DNA of 64,000 bases from assembly GCF_007559005.1 (NCBI RefSeq), contig NZ_CP041763.1:2202463-2266462 (forward strand), written 5' to 3'. Made by a program: the position numbers and the translations under genes. Under the pieces are notes generated by a model, which had not been told where the DNA came from, ran no database searches, and worked only from the letters and a program-made list of their open reading frames with translations. This document shows, one piece after another, positions 1-9,371 of the stretch. Source of the DNA: Gordonia zhaorongruii. Its GTDB lineage: Bacteria; Actinomycetota; Actinomycetes; Mycobacteriales; Mycobacteriaceae. The first letter of the stretch is position 1. Every line of letters starts with the position of its first letter.

Positions 1-21
1 GCCTATTCGTATATTGTCGCG

Positions 22-525
22 CTAGCGGTTGGCCGACATGCTCTTGGGGCCACGCCCCAGAGTCACGCCGCCCGACTGTGCGATCTCCCGGATGCCGTAC
101 GGGTCGAGCATCCGAAGGAGCGCTTCGAGCTTCTCCGAGGTTCCCGTGGCCTCGACGGTCACCGATTCCGGCGAGACGTCGATGACTTTCGCCCGGAAGA
201 GGTTCACCACATCGATGATCTCACCACGGTTGGTGGAATCGGAGCGGATCTTGATCATCATGAGCTCACGGGACACCGAGTGCGCGGGTTCCTGCTCGAC
301 GATCTTGATGACGTTGATCAGCTTGTTGAGCTGCTTCGTCACCTGTTCGAGGGGGAAGTCCTCGACGGTGACCATGATGGTCATTCGCGAGATTCCCTGA
401 AGTTCGGTCGGGCCCACGGCCAGCGACTCGATGTTGAAACCGCGCCGGGAGAAGAGTCCGGACACTCGGGCGAGCACGCCCGGTCGGTCTTCGACCAGAA
501 CGCTCAGCGTATGGGTGGTGCTCAC
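22..525 (-). CDS. ilvN: Acetolactate synthase small (regulatory) subunit
   Basis: This 167-residue protein is the regulatory subunit of acetohydroxyacid synthase, which binds the IlvB catalytic subunit and confers feedback inhibition by valine. It opens with an ACT domain (residues about 5-80, with [20 protein letters not shown] near the start) followed by the usual C-terminal ALS small-subunit domain. Length matches actinobacterial IlvN. The start is GTG, and its GTGA overlaps the ilvB stop by four bases, so the two subunits are translationally coupled in the order ilvB-ilvN. In relatives ilvC follows; here the window ends 21 bases past the stop, so ilvC cannot be seen. Confidence 0.97.
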   Translation of the reverse strand: MSTTHTLSVLVEDRPGVLARVSGLFSRRGFNIESLAVGPTELQGISRMTIMVTVEDFPLEQVTKQLNKLINVIKIVEQEPAHSVSRELMMIKIRSDSTNRGEIIDVVNLFRAKVIDVSPESVTVEATGTSEKLEALLRMLDPYGIREIAQSGGVTLGRGPKSMSANR

Positions 526-2432
526 AGCTCTGCCTTCCCTTCCGTGGAATCCTGCTCGCCCGCCATGACATCGTGAATGTCCACCGGGCCGGCGGCCGAC
601 TCGTCGTCATCGAACAGCGGCCGGATGTTCCGGGCCGCCATGATCTGGTCGTTACCGGTACCGGCGGCGACCATCGGCCACACCTGGGCGTCCTTGCCGA
701 CGATGAAATCGATCAGAACCGGGCGGTCGTTGATCTCGCGCGCCTTGGCGATGGCCGGCGCCACATCCTCTTCTCGATCGACGCGGATCGCGACGCAGCC
801 GAGCGCCTCCCCCAGCTTCACGAAGTCGGGGATCATCCGCGAATGCGTCGACAGGTCCGTGTTGGAGTAACGCTGGTCGTAGAACAGCGTCTGCCACTGG
901 CGGACCATGCCCAGGTTGCCGTTGTTGATGAGCGCCACCTTGATCGGGATGCCCTCGATCGCGCAGGTGGCGAGCTCCTGGTTGGTCATCTGGAAGCAGC
1001 CGTCGCCGTCGACCGCCCAGACCTCGGTCTCGGGCGATGCGGCCTTGGCGCCCATCGCGGCCGGGATCGAGTAGCCCATGGTGCCCAGCCCGCCCGAGTT
1101 GAGCCAGGTACGCGGCTTCTCGTACTTGATGAACTGCGCGGCCCACATCTGGTGCTGGCCGACGCCCGCGACATAGACGGCGTCCGGTCCGGCGGCCTTA
1201 CCCAGTTCGGAGATGACGAATTCGGGCGACAGCGAGCCGTCGGACTGCTTGTCGTAGCTCAGCGGGTACGTCTCGCGCAGTCCGTTCAGGAACGACCACC
1301 ATTCGGTGAGATTCGGCGTGACGCCACCGGTTGCGCGCTCGGCGCGCAGCGCCTCGGTGAGCTCGACGATCACCTGCTTCGCATCGCCCACGATCGGAAC
1401 GTCGACGTCGCGGTTCTTGCCGATCTCCGCGGGATCGATGTCGGCGTGGATGACCTTCGCGTTGGGTGCGAACGAATCGAGCTGGCCGGTGACGCGATCG
1501 TCGAACCGCGCGCCCAATGTGATCAGCAGGTCGCTGCGCTGCAGGGCACCGACGGCACCGACGGCGCCGTGCATGCCCGGCATGCCCATGTGCAGTTCGT
1601 GACTGTCCGGGAACGCACCGCGCGCCATCAGGGTGGTGACGACGGGGATGCCGGTCAGTTCCGCGAGCTCGATCAGCTCGGCGGACGCCTCGGCCTTGAT
1701 GACGCCTCCGCCCACGTACAGGACCGGGCGAACGGCCTGCTGGATGAGGCGGGCTGCCTCGCGGATCTGCTTGCCGTGCGGCTTGGTGACCGGCCGGTAA
1801 CCGGGGAGATCGAGCTGCGGCGGCCACGAGAAGGTGGTCTCCGCCTGCAGGATGTCCTTCGGAATGTCGACCAGGACGGCGCCGGGGCGGCCGCTCTCCG
1901 CGATGTAGAACGCCTCAGCGACGATCCGGGGAATGTCGGCCGCGGAGCTGACGAGGAAGTTGTGCTTGGTGACCGGCATCGTGATCCCGGAGATGTCGGC
2001 TTCCTGGAATCCGTCGGTGCCGATGAGCGCGCGTCCGACCTGACCGGTGATCGCGACCACCGGGACCGAGTCCATCTGGGCGTCGGCCAGCGGTGTGACC
2101 AGGTTGGTCGCGCCCGGACCCGATGTCGCCATCATGACGCCCGCACGACCGGCGACCTGCGCGTATCCGGTGGCCGCGTGTCCGGCGCCCTGCTCGTGGC
2201 GGACGAGCACGTGGCGGACCTTGGTCGAGTCGAGGAGCGGATCGTACACCGGGAGCACTGCGCCACCCGGAATGCCGAAGACCACTTCGACGCCGAGTTC
2301 CTCGAGAGTTCGGACCACCGACTGTGCGCCGGTGACCCGCTCGGGCGCGACGCTCGCGCTGCCCGAACGCATGGACTCGGTCGAGGGCGACTGCGGTCGC
2401 CCGGAAGACCCGTGTGCTGCTGGAGTACTCAC
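522..2432 (-). CDS. ilvB: Acetolactate synthase large (catalytic) subunit
   Basis: This 636-residue thiamine-diphosphate enzyme condenses two pyruvates (or pyruvate and 2-oxobutyrate), the first common step of valine, leucine and isoleucine synthesis. It has the three TPP-enzyme domains in order: an N-terminal pyrimidine-binding domain with [14 protein letters not shown], a central FAD/Rossmann domain, and a C-terminal pyrophosphate domain with the GDG...N motif ([16 protein letters not shown] then [11 protein letters not shown]). The first 35-40 residues are a Ser/Pro-rich extension before the conserved domain. The GTG start is preceded by GAGGAAC at a suitable distance. It leads the ilvBN operon and sits downstream of a transcription attenuator with its own leader peptide. 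Confidence 0.98.
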   Translation of the reverse strand: MSTPAAHGSSGRPQSPSTESMRSGSASVAPERVTGAQSVVRTLEELGVEVVFGIPGGAVLPVYDPLLDSTKVRHVLVRHEQGAGHAATGYAQVAGRAGVMMATSGPGATNLVTPLADAQMDSVPVVAITGQVGRALIGTDGFQEADISGITMPVTKHNFLVSSAADIPRIVAEAFYIAESGRPGAVLVDIPKDILQAETTFSWPPQLDLPGYRPVTKPHGKQIREAARLIQQAVRPVLYVGGGVIKAEASAELIELAELTGIPVVTTLMARGAFPDSHELHMGMPGMHGAVGAVGALQRSDLLITLGARFDDRVTGQLDSFAPNAKVIHADIDPAEIGKNRDVDVPIVGDAKQVIVELTEALRAERATGGVTPNLTEWWSFLNGLRETYPLSYDKQSDGSLSPEFVISELGKAAGPDAVYVAGVGQHQMWAAQFIKYEKPRTWLNSGGLGTMGYSIPAAMGAKAASPETEVWAVDGDGCFQMTNQELATCAIEGIPIKVALINNGNLGMVRQWQTLFYDQRYSNTDLSTHSRMIPDFVKLGEALGCVAIRVDREEDVAPAIAKAREINDRPVLIDFIVGKDAQVWPMVAAGTGNDQIMAARNIRPLFDDDESAAGPVDIHDVMAGEQDSTEGKAEL

Positions 2433-2510
2433 TGCACGTTCCTCATCCCTAAAGCCAGCAATATGTTCTCGACGTGACTCGCAGGCCGGTGGCTCTCGTC
2501 ACCGGGTCCT

Positions 2511-2548
2511 GACAAGAAAAAACCCTCGACAGCTGAGCTGTTCGAGGG
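2511..2548 (-). terminator. Attenuator terminator upstream of ilvB
   Basis: On the minus strand an 11-bp stem with one bulged base (arms CCCTCGAACAGC and GCTGTCGAGGG) and a three-base loop is followed by TTTTTTCTTG. It lies between the leader peptide and ilvB, exactly where an attenuation terminator should be. The position, U-tract and leader peptide together support transcription attenuation by branched-chain aminoacyl-tRNA supply. Confidence 0.85.
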
Positions 2549-2588
2549 GCGCGTCGTTGACGTTCGGAAAGGTTGGCGAAGTTCCCGA

Positions 2589-2636
2589 TCAGGCGTTGAC
2601 GCGCCGACCGAGTACTACGAGAACCTTCTGATCCAT
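2589..2636 (-). CDS. ilvB leader peptide (MDQKVLVVLGRRVNA)
   Basis: This is a 15-codon ORF, 156 bases upstream of ilvB. Seven of its residues are Val or Leu, with Val-Leu-Val-Val-Leu in a row at codons 5-9. Such control codons are the hallmark of branched-chain amino-acid attenuators: a ribosome stalling here would favour an antiterminator over the 2511-2548 hairpin. There is no Shine-Dalgarno sequence. A GTG codon directly precedes the ATG and sits at the expected transcription start of a TTGACT/TAAATT promoter, so the peptide is probably made from a leaderless transcript. Whether GTG or ATG initiates cannot be told from sequence. Confidence 0.8.
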   Translation of the reverse strand: MDQKVLVVLGRRVNA

Positions 2637-2645
2637 CACGCGATC

Positions 2646-2675
2646 AATTTAGGACGCCGACGGCTCGTGAGTCAA
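2646..2675 (-). promoter_or_regulatory. Promoter of the ilvB leader/ilvBN operon
   Basis: On the minus strand the -35 box TTGACT (2670-2675) and the -10 box TAAATT (2646-2651) are 18 bases apart. The predicted start falls at or next to the GTG/ATG of the leader peptide, giving a leaderless mRNA. Both boxes are close to the vegetative sigma-factor consensus. Confidence 0.75.
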
Positions 2676-2768
2676 ATCCCGGTACTGCGCCGAATCCCGG
2701 CCCCGGCACACATCCCGCGCTTCGCGGTCCCGCTTTCCGCCGCTTCGCGGGACGCACTCGACGCGTGG

Positions 2769-2774
2769 GACAAT
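2769..2774 (+). promoter_or_regulatory. Candidate leaderless -10 box for the PH-domain protein
   Basis: GACAAT preceded by TGG lies six bases before the GTG at 2781. The spacing suits a leaderless transcript starting at that GTG and supports it over an upstream start at 2667. No clear -35 box is seen. Confidence 0.4.
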
Positions 2775-2780
2775 GTCGGC

Positions 2781-3209
2781 GTGACGGATTCGGTGTTCGA
2801 CTTCAAGATCTCCCGCCTCGCCTACTTCGCGGTGCTCGCCGTGGTGCTGCTCGTGGTGCTGCTGATGGGCGGCTCCATGTGGTTCGCGATCGCCTTCGTC
2901 GTGCCGGTCGCCCTGGTCTGGTGGATTCACCGCCTGCACACCCGTGCCGACGCCGAGGGAATCACGGCGACCGGAGCATCGGGCGTCACCTCGTTGTCGT
3001 GGGACGACGTCAAAGGCCTGCAGTTCCCGAAGTGGAGTTCGGTGCGCGCCGTCACCACGGACGGCCGTGAGGTGCGCCTTCCCGCCGTCCGGTTCGAGGA
3101 CGTCCCGGCCCTGTCGGCTGCCAGCGGCGGCCGCCTCCCCGATCCGTTCGCATCCGAGCGCGAGGCACGCGCAGCCGCCGACGCCGCGACTGAAGACGCC
3201 CTCGACTGA
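2781..3209 (+). CDS. PH-domain membrane protein, Cfp6-like
   Basis: This 142-residue protein has two adjacent hydrophobic segments (about residues 10-30 and 33-50) followed by a bacterial PH-like domain (b-strand-rich, with DDVKGLQFPKWSSVRAVTTD) and an Ala/Glu-rich tail. It matches the low-molecular-weight antigen Cfp6 family, whose M. tuberculosis member Rv3004 is likewise divergent from ilvB. The molecular role is not established; a membrane-anchored domain exposed on one side is likely. The frame stays open upstream to 2667, but the GTG at 2781 fits family length and has a leaderless-type -10 box. The gene is followed 83 bases later by mgtE. Confidence 0.8.
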   Translation: MTDSVFDFKISRLAYFAVLAVVLLVVLLMGGSMWFAIAFVVPVALVWWIHRLHTRADAEGITATGASGVTSLSWDDVKGLQFPKWSSVRAVTTDGREVRLPAVRFEDVPALSAASGGRLPDPFASEREARAAADAATEDALD

Positions 3210-3292
3210 CCCGACTTCGACTGCCACTTCGCAGATCACCTGCCCCGGATCACCGGGTCATCCGCCGAGCCTGCGCCCAGAGGGGATCGACT

Positions 3293-4627
3293 GTGCCTGT
3301 GACCGCGCGCGACATCGCGTCGCTGATCGACGACGGACAGCTGACCGAGACTGCTCGGCAGCTCGCGACGATGGCGCCGCAGGAGGCGGCCGCCGTCCTG
3401 GGCGGTCTCGATCGAAGACGCAGCACCATCGGATTCCGCCTCCTGTCCAAGGACGAGGCCGTCCAGGTGTTCGACGATATGACGTCGCACGCCCAGGCAC
3501 AGCTGGTCACGTCCCTCAGCACCGACGAGGTCGTCGATGCCTTCGACAACCTCGACCCGGACGACCGCGCCGAACTTCTCGATGAGCTGCCCGCGACCGT
3601 CGCCAAACGCCTGATCCGCACGCTGTCCCCGGAAGAGCGCGAGGTCACGTCGGTGGTCCTCGGATTCGGACGGAACTCGGTCGGGCGCCGCATGAGTCCG
3701 GAGTTCGTGCACGTGTACTCGGACGATTCGGTGGAGCGCGCACTGGCACGGGTCATCGAGCGCGGGCATGACGCGGAGACCATCTACACGGTGCCGGTCG
3801 TCGACCATCAGCGTCGTCTGCTCGGGGTGGTGAGCCTGCGCGACCTGCTGCTGTCCGACTCCGACGTCCTCCTCGAGGACCTGTGGCGGGCGCCCATCCA
3901 CGCACGCGCGGAGATGCCCGCCGAGGCCGCTGCGCGGCGCTGCGTGGAGCTCAGCCTCCCCGCCATGCCCGTGGTCGACAACGAGAACCGGCTGATCGGT
4001 GTGCTCACGCTCGACGACGCCGCCGACGTGGTCGCCGCTGCCGGCGACGAGGACGCCGCGCGAGCCGGCGCGCACGAGGTGGTCAAGACTCCGTACCTGC
4101 GGTCGTCGGTCATCGCGATCACTCGCGCACGGATCATCTGGCTGTTCGTGCTCGCACTGTCGGCGATCCTGACGGTCAATGTCCTCGAGGTGTTCGAGGG
4201 GACCCTCGAGCAGAAGGTCGCATTGGCGCTGTTCATCCCGCTGCTCACCGGTATCGGCGGCAATACGGGATCGCAGGCCGCGACCACCGTGACACGCGCA
4301 CTCGCGATGGCGGAGATACGCACGCGCGACGTTCTGCACATCGCACGCAAGGAGGCGAGCGTCGGCGCCGCGATGGGCGCCGCTCTCGGGATCGTCGGCT
4401 TCGCGTTCGCGTCGGTTGTCTACGACACCGGGATCGGCACCGTCATCGGGTTGACCATCGTGTCGGTATGCACGATGGCGGCGACCGTCGGCGGGATCAT
4501 GCCGCTCGCCGCACGTTCGATCCGGGTCGACCCGGCGGTCTTCTCCACGCCGTTCATCTCCACTTTCTGCGACGCGACCGGCCTCCTCATCTACTTCACG
4601 ATCGCGAAGACCGTGCTCGGAATCTGA
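3293..4627 (+). CDS. mgtE: Magnesium transporter MgtE
   Basis: This 444-residue inner-membrane protein has the full MgtE layout. A cytosolic superhelical MgtE-N domain (about 1-125, repeated motifs such as FDNLDPDDRAELLDELPATV) is followed by two CBS domains (about 130-250). The pore domain has five membrane helices (about 270-444) with the ALFIPLLTGIGGNTGSQAAT signature that lines the ion path. The family carries Mg2+ (and Co2+) inward, gated by Mg2+ binding to the CBS/N domains. The start is GTG with AGAGGGGA eight bases upstream. No magnesium-responsive leader was seen in the 83-base gap before it. Confidence 0.95.
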   Translation: MPVTARDIASLIDDGQLTETARQLATMAPQEAAAVLGGLDRRRSTIGFRLLSKDEAVQVFDDMTSHAQAQLVTSLSTDEVVDAFDNLDPDDRAELLDELPATVAKRLIRTLSPEEREVTSVVLGFGRNSVGRRMSPEFVHVYSDDSVERALARVIERGHDAETIYTVPVVDHQRRLLGVVSLRDLLLSDSDVLLEDLWRAPIHARAEMPAEAAARRCVELSLPAMPVVDNENRLIGVLTLDDAADVVAAAGDEDAARAGAHEVVKTPYLRSSVIAITRARIIWLFVLALSAILTVNVLEVFEGTLEQKVALALFIPLLTGIGGNTGSQAATTVTRALAMAEIRTRDVLHIARKEASVGAAMGAALGIVGFAFASVVYDTGIGTVIGLTIVSVCTMAATVGGIMPLAARSIRVDPAVFSTPFISTFCDATGLLIYFTIAKTVLGI

Positions 4628-4693
4628 TGCGTCACACCGTCGCCCCCTGTACCGAGGGCGACCTTCCGGGTGCGCGTAGCCTTGCGACATATG

Positions 4694-4715
4694 CCCGGTC
4701 ACGGCCCTGACCGGG
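4694..4715 (+). other. Hairpin in the mgtE-ilvD gap
   Basis: Perfect 8-bp arms CCCGGTCA and TGACCGGG are separated by six bases. There is no U-tract, so it is a weak terminator at best. It could also be a leader structure or binding site for ilvD, 52 bases downstream. Confidence 0.35.
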
Positions 4716-4767
4716 TGTGAAGCACCAACGAGCAGAACCAGATAATCGATTCGAGCGAGGAAACCAC

Positions 4768-6612
4768 ATGCCACCCCTACGGTCTCGCACCACCACAGTC
4801 GGCCGCGAGGCAGCCGGCGCCCGCGCCCTGTGGCGCGCCACCGGAATGACCGACGGCGACTTCGGCAAGCCGATCGTCGCGATCGCCAACTCGTACACGC
4901 AGTTCGTGCCCGGTCACGTCCACCTCAAAGACGTCGGCGAGATCGTCGCCGACGCGGTGCGCGAAGCGGGCGGCGTCCCGCGCGAATTCCACACGATCGC
5001 GGTCGACGACGGCATCGCGATGGGCCACGGTGGCATGCTCTACTCGCTCCCCAGCCGCGAGATCATCGCCGACTCGGTCGAGTACATGGTGAACGCGCAT
5101 ACCGCGGACGCACTGGTCTGCATCTCCAACTGCGACAAGATCACGCCCGGCATGCTCAACGCCGCGATGCGGCTGAACGTCCCGACCGTGTTCGTCTCGG
5201 GCGGGCCGATGGAGGCGGGCAAAGCAGTCGTCGTCGACGGCGTGGCGCAGGCTCCCACGGACTTGATCACCGCGATCTCGGCGTCGGCGAACGACGCCGT
5301 CGACGAGGGCGGGCTGTCCGAGGTGGAGCGCAGCGCGTGCCCGACGTGCGGTTCGTGCTCGGGCATGTTCACCGCCAACTCGATGAACTGCCTCACCGAG
5401 GCGCTCGGACTGGCTCTCCCCGGCAACGGGTCCACGCTGGCGACGCACGAGAAGCGCCGCGCGCTCTTCAGTCGGGCCGGCGAGGTGATCGTCGAGGCCG
5501 CTACGCGCTGGTACCGCGACGACGACGATTCGGTCCTCCCCCGCAGCGTCGCCTCGCCCTCCGCGTTCCGCAATGCGATGGCGCTCGACGTCGCGATGGG
5601 CGGCTCGACCAACACGGTCCTTCACATCCTCGCCGCCGCACAGGAGGGTGAGGTCAGCGATTTCGATCTCGCGGCGATCGATGAGATCAGCCGGAACGTG
5701 CCCTGCCTGTCGAAGGTCGCGCCGAACTCCGATTACCACATGGAGGACGTGCACCGGGCGGGCGGAATCCCTGCCATCCTCGGCGAACTGCGGCGTGCCG
5801 GACTGCTCGACGACACGACGTCGACCGTCCATGCCCCGACCATGGCGCAGTTTCTCGACGACTGGGACATCCGCAGCGGCAAGACGACCGCCGAGGCGAA
5901 GGAACTGTTCTACGCGGCACCCGGCGGCGTGCGGACCACTGAGCCGTTCTCCACGGACAACCTCTGGAGCGAGTTGGACACAGATGCCGCGGGCGGCTGC
6001 ATCCGCGACTTCGAGCATCGGTACACCGATGAGGGCGGCCTCTGCGTTCTCCAAGGCAACATCGCGCCGGACGGCGCGGTCCTCAAGACCGCAGGCATCG
6101 ACGAGGAACTGTGGAACTTCCAGGGACCGGCGCGCGTCGTCGAGAGCCAGGAAGAGGCCGTTCAGGTGATCCTGAGCAAGACGATTCAGGCGGGAGAGGT
6201 CCTCGTGGTCCGCTACGAGGGCCCAGCCGGCGGTCCCGGAATGCAGGAGATGCTGCACCCGACCGCGTTCATGAAGGGCACCGGGATGGGCAAGAAGTGC
6301 GCCCTCATCACCGACGGGCGCTTCTCCGGCGGTTCGTCGGGACTGTCCATCGGGCACGTCTCCCCGGAAGCGGCCGCCGGCGGCGCAATCGGACTCATCG
6401 AGGACGGCGACGAGGTGTTCATCGACGTCAAGACACGTGCTCTCAAGGTTCTCGTCGACGACGAGACGCTCGCCGATCGCCGCGCGAAGATGGAGGCCTC
6501 TGAGCACCCGTGGGCGCCTCGCAACCGCGATCGCTCGGTGACCATGGCCCTGCGTGCCTACGCGAAACTCGCCACGTCCGCCGACCGCGGTGCGGTGCGC
6601 GAGGTCAACTGA
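4768..6612 (+). CDS. ilvD: Dihydroxy-acid dehydratase
   Basis: This 614-residue Fe-S enzyme dehydrates 2,3-dihydroxy-isovalerate and -methylvalerate, the third common step to valine and isoleucine. Family motifs are intact: [49 protein letters not shown] and [19 protein letters not shown], which include the cluster-ligand cysteines, and the C-terminal [16 protein letters not shown]. It is close to the 616-residue Escherichia coli type, longer than M. tuberculosis IlvD as remembered. ATG 4768 is chosen because GCGAGGAAACC lies just upstream and the sequence then aligns with IlvD; an upstream in-frame ATG at 4717 would add unconserved residues. It is transcribed away from ilvBN and adjacent to mgtE. 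Confidence 0.97.
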   Translation: MPPLRSRTTTVGREAAGARALWRATGMTDGDFGKPIVAIANSYTQFVPGHVHLKDVGEIVADAVREAGGVPREFHTIAVDDGIAMGHGGMLYSLPSREIIADSVEYMVNAHTADALVCISNCDKITPGMLNAAMRLNVPTVFVSGGPMEAGKAVVVDGVAQAPTDLITAISASANDAVDEGGLSEVERSACPTCGSCSGMFTANSMNCLTEALGLALPGNGSTLATHEKRRALFSRAGEVIVEAATRWYRDDDDSVLPRSVASPSAFRNAMALDVAMGGSTNTVLHILAAAQEGEVSDFDLAAIDEISRNVPCLSKVAPNSDYHMEDVHRAGGIPAILGELRRAGLLDDTTSTVHAPTMAQFLDDWDIRSGKTTAEAKELFYAAPGGVRTTEPFSTDNLWSELDTDAAGGCIRDFEHRYTDEGGLCVLQGNIAPDGAVLKTAGIDEELWNFQGPARVVESQEEAVQVILSKTIQAGEVLVVRYEGPAGGPGMQEMLHPTAFMKGTGMGKKCALITDGRFSGGSSGLSIGHVSPEAAAGGAIGLIEDGDEVFIDVKTRALKVLVDDETLADRRAKMEASEHPWAPRNRDRSVTMALRAYAKLATSADRGAVREVN

Positions 6613-6622
6613 GGGACGAGAA

Positions 6623-6663
6623 GGGCGCCGGGCCGGAGATCGTTCTCCGGCCCGGCGCCCTTT
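6623..6663 (+). terminator. Strong hairpin terminator after ilvD
   Basis: A perfect 16-bp stem (GGGCGCCGGGCCGGAG and its complement) with a six-base loop is followed by TTT. It lies 10 bases after ilvD and 37 bases before the end of the converging doxX-like gene, so it may serve both strands. Confidence 0.85.
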
Positions 6664-6699
6664 CAGTGAGTCAGTCCCGCCGTATGCGTCGCCGCACCC

Positions 6700-8061
6700 T
6701 CACGAGTTGACGAGGGGATTAGTTCCGTTGAACACGACCCACACCGCGATCGCGGCACCGATGCCGACGAGCACCCAGAAACCGGATCCCCACGCGGGAC
6801 GACGTGCCCAGCCCCAGCGGCGGTCGAACGAGTACAGGCCCGGACCGGTGAGGATCAAGGCTGCGGCGGCCGCCGCGAGCATGGCCTCGTACTCGATGCC
6901 GTTGCCGTTGCCGTCCGCCACGAAGAACCACAGGCCTCCCGCGAGAGTCGCCTTGTAGGTCATCGCGACGAGGATCGTGCCCAGCACGGCGGCGCCCGCG
7001 ATCGGGGTGAACAGTCCGAGGATGAGCAGGATGCCGCCCGCCGTCTCGCTGACTCCGGCGACCAGCGACAGGATCTTGGTCACGTCCGAGTTGAAGCCGA
7101 GGCTCGGGTCGGCGGAGTTGGCGAGGAAGTCTGCGAATCCATCCGGCCCAGGGCCGTTCAGCCATCCGGTCAGCTTCTGCAGTCCGTGCAGAGTGAACAC
7201 CGCACCGAGCGCGAGTCGGAGAATCAGCAGACCGAGGTCCACCGTTCCCCGTCGCGCCCGAGGCGCCTCCGGTGCCACCGCAGCGGCCGGCTGTACCGCC
7301 TCGGGCTCGTCATCGAAAGGTTCCGACGCGTACTCGGACTCGTCGAGAGTCTGGGTCTCGTCCGGATCGATGTACGGGAGCGGTTCCTGCGTCAGATGCT
7401 CGGCGGTCCGCCGCTCACCGCGCGGACGGTCGCGCTCGTCGTCAGGGTTCTCGAATGGCTCGGTGTGCACCGGCTCGTCGGACGACTGCACGGGCACGGA
7501 GCTGCGCGGAAGTCGCGCGCTCGCACCCTCCGGCGGTTCGCCGACCTCGGAGTACGCCTTGGGCGACTCGGTGACAGGCGCTGCGAAAGCCTGCGTCGGT
7601 TCACCTGCAGACGAGTCGTCCGCCTGCGGGGCATCCGCAGGCGGGTCATCTGCCGGGGTCTGATGGGCAGGCGACTGCCCCAACGGCCGCGCTCCCCCTG
7701 CTTCGGCTCCCCCTGCTTCGCCTGCCCCTGTGTCGGTCGCTGATCCCCAGTCATCGGGTCCATCGTCGACACGGTCCATCACCCCGGTGTCGTTGTCGTC
7801 GGCGGGCGACGCAGCGCTGCTCTCGATCCTGGTCGTCGACTCGGGGGCGTCGGCTACCGGAGCCTGCTCATCGACCGGAAAGCTCTCCGCGTCCGCCGCC
7901 TGCGACTTCGACCCGTTGCCTCTGCCGTGCCGCTCGATGAAGCTGTCACGGTCGGGCTGCGGACGTCGTGGCCGAGGCCGCGGCGTCGCTGCGGCCGAAT
8001 CATCGGATCGGCCCACGTCACCGCCGCCCGGAACCTGGTTGCTGTCTTCGGAACTACTCAC
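6700..8061 (-). CDS. DoxX-family membrane protein with long acidic N-terminus
   Basis: This 453-residue protein has two parts. Residues 1 to about 265 are low-complexity and disordered-looking, rich in Asp, Glu, Pro, Ala and Ser. Residues about 275-453 form a DoxX domain with four hydrophobic helices (LGLLILRLALGAVFTLHGLQ, then AGGILLILGLFTPIAGAAVLG). Its counterpart Rv3005c belongs to the mycobacterial DoxX-SseA-SodA oxidoreductase complex; a role in redox defence here is inferred from that. GTG 8061 is chosen because TAACCT lies seven bases upstream as a leaderless-type -10 box, and AGAGG could also act as an RBS. It converges on ilvD and is divergent from lppZ. Confidence 0.85.
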   Translation of the reverse strand: MSSSEDSNQVPGGGDVGRSDDSAAATPRPRPRRPQPDRDSFIERHGRGNGSKSQAADAESFPVDEQAPVADAPESTTRIESSAASPADDNDTGVMDRVDDGPDDWGSATDTGAGEAGGAEAGGARPLGQSPAHQTPADDPPADAPQADDSSAGEPTQAFAAPVTESPKAYSEVGEPPEGASARLPRSSVPVQSSDEPVHTEPFENPDDERDRPRGERRTAEHLTQEPLPYIDPDETQTLDESEYASEPFDDEPEAVQPAAAVAPEAPRARRGTVDLGLLILRLALGAVFTLHGLQKLTGWLNGPGPDGFADFLANSADPSLGFNSDVTKILSLVAGVSETAGGILLILGLFTPIAGAAVLGTILVAMTYKATLAGGLWFFVADGNGNGIEYEAMLAAAAAALILTGPGLYSFDRRWGWARRPAWGSGFWVLVGIGAAIAVWVVFNGTNPLVNS

Positions 8062-8068
8062 GCCTCTG

Positions 8069-8074
8069 AGGTTA
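8069..8074 (-). promoter_or_regulatory. Leaderless-type -10 box of the doxX-like gene
   Basis: TAACCT on the minus strand is seven bases before the GTG start at 8061. It fits the TANNNT pattern repeated through the window. Confidence 0.5.
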
Positions 8075-8147
8075 TGCGTCTTCGGCTGCGGAGAGGCTGA
8101 CCGCCACTCCACGATTTGGTAACGATCGTTGCCGGACGTGCATCCCC

Positions 8148-8153
8148 TATCGT
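8148..8153 (+). promoter_or_regulatory. Leaderless-type -10 box of lppZ
   Basis: TATCGT is followed by six bases and the ATG at 8160. The intervening GGAGTT could alternatively be read as a weak ribosome-binding site, but it is too close to the ATG for one. Confidence 0.5.
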
Positions 8154-8159
8154 GGAGTT

Positions 8160-9299
8160 ATGCTCGTGCCCTCCCGTCTGTCGCGACGTGCCGCTGTTGC
8201 GATCGTCGCTGTCGCCACCCTCACGGCCACCGCCGGATGCGCCGACTTCGACGAACAACAGCACACCGCGGACCAGGGATCGTTCAGCGAAGTACCGAGC
8301 GAGACATTCCAGGCTCCCAAGGCACCGCCCGAACCGTCCGAGCCCGCCGATCCCCCGACCGGACCGTGCGTCGACCCCGACCCGGCGGTGATCGCGACCT
8401 GTCTGGCGTCGACCTCCGGCGTGCGGCCTGCCGACGAGGCCGGCCAGACCACCTACGTCGCCGAGCGCACCACCGGCAAGATCATCCTGTCCAAGCGGTA
8501 CGGACCGCAACGGGAGGTGGCATCCGTCGACGTCGACGCGTCCGGCGACGGGGGTCTGATCGACTTCGAGTTGTCACCCACGTGGATGGAAGATCAGATG
8601 ATCTTCGCGCTCGTCACCACCGGGTCGGACAACCGCGTGGTGCGGATCGCTCCCACCGGCTCGGTGAAGCCGATCCTGACCGGGATTCCGAAGGGCGCGA
8701 CCGGGAACATGGGCTCGATCACCTTCACCTCCCCCAACACGCTGACGGTCGCCACCGGCAACGCGGGTGATCCAGGTTCGGCGCAGAACCGCTCGTCACT
8801 CGCCGGCAAGATCTTCGAGATCGACCCCAACCGCACCGACCCGCGCCCGGAGGTTCTGGCGACCGGGTTGGGCTCGAACGTCGCATTGTGCCCGGACCCC
8901 GAAGACGGACGGCTGTTCGTCGCCGACAGCGGCCAGGCGGGCGACCGTCTGTCCCTGGTGACGCAGAAGTCGCTGAAAACCCTGTGGACCTGGGCCGACC
9001 GTCCTGGTGTCACGGGTTGCGCGACCGGCGCCGACTGGATCGCCGTCTCGGTCGCATCGGAGAAACGTCTCGACGTGTTCTCCAAGCCGAGCAATGCGAA
9101 CCCGGTCGTCGGCGAACCGGCAGGCGAGGACTTGAGTAAGTCGTACGGCGCCGTCGGTCGCATGACCTCGATCGGCGACGGAGCAGCGTTTCAGTTGGCC
9201 ACCGTCAACAAGACCGCCCCTGACGCCAAGCCGGTCCGGACTGACGATCGCGTCGCCATCCACATGCCGAAGGGCGGCGGCGGCGAAGACCGGATGTGA
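8160..9299 (+). CDS. lppZ: Lipoprotein LppZ, glucose/sorbosone dehydrogenase-like propeller
   Basis: This 379-residue exported lipoprotein has an Arg-rich n-region, a hydrophobic core, and the lipobox LTATAGC with Cys at residue 27. After a Pro/Glu-rich linker (about 30-80), the rest is a soluble PQQ-dependent sugar dehydrogenase-type beta-propeller (DVDASGDGGLIDFELSPTW, then GNMGSITFTSPNTLTVATGN, then LAGKIFEIDPN). Family members oxidise sugars, but many actinobacterial lipoprotein versions have no known substrate. It is divergent from the DoxX gene, as lppZ (Rv3006) is from Rv3005c. Function beyond lipoprotein propeller is inferred. Confidence 0.85.
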   Translation: MLVPSRLSRRAAVAIVAVATLTATAGCADFDEQQHTADQGSFSEVPSETFQAPKAPPEPSEPADPPTGPCVDPDPAVIATCLASTSGVRPADEAGQTTYVAERTTGKIILSKRYGPQREVASVDVDASGDGGLIDFELSPTWMEDQMIFALVTTGSDNRVVRIAPTGSVKPILTGIPKGATGNMGSITFTSPNTLTVATGNAGDPGSAQNRSSLAGKIFEIDPNRTDPRPEVLATGLGSNVALCPDPEDGRLFVADSGQAGDRLSLVTQKSLKTLWTWADRPGVTGCATGADWIAVSVASEKRLDVFSKPSNANPVVGEPAGEDLSKSYGAVGRMTSIGDGAAFQLATVNKTAPDAKPVRTDDRVAIHMPKGGGGEDRM

Positions 9300-9310
9300 G
9301 TTCGGCGTCG

Positions 9311-9327
9311 ACCGGACCTGGTCCGGT
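9311..9327. terminator. Short hairpin between converging lppZ and gatB
   Basis: Seven-base arms ACCGGAC and GTCCGGT are separated by CTG. It lies 12 bases after lppZ and 45 bases before the end of gatB. There is no U-tract, so a terminator role is tentative. Confidence 0.35.
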
Positions 9328-9371
9328 GAGAGGCGGATCCGTGGAGGCCGACTCAGTCGAATCCGGTGCGA

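Noticed and set aside
573..2477. Long plus-strand open frame of over 600 codons across ilvB
   Set aside because: It is antisense to a clearly conserved gene, and the translation is Arg/Asp/Gly-rich without domains, as expected from high-GC mirror frames.
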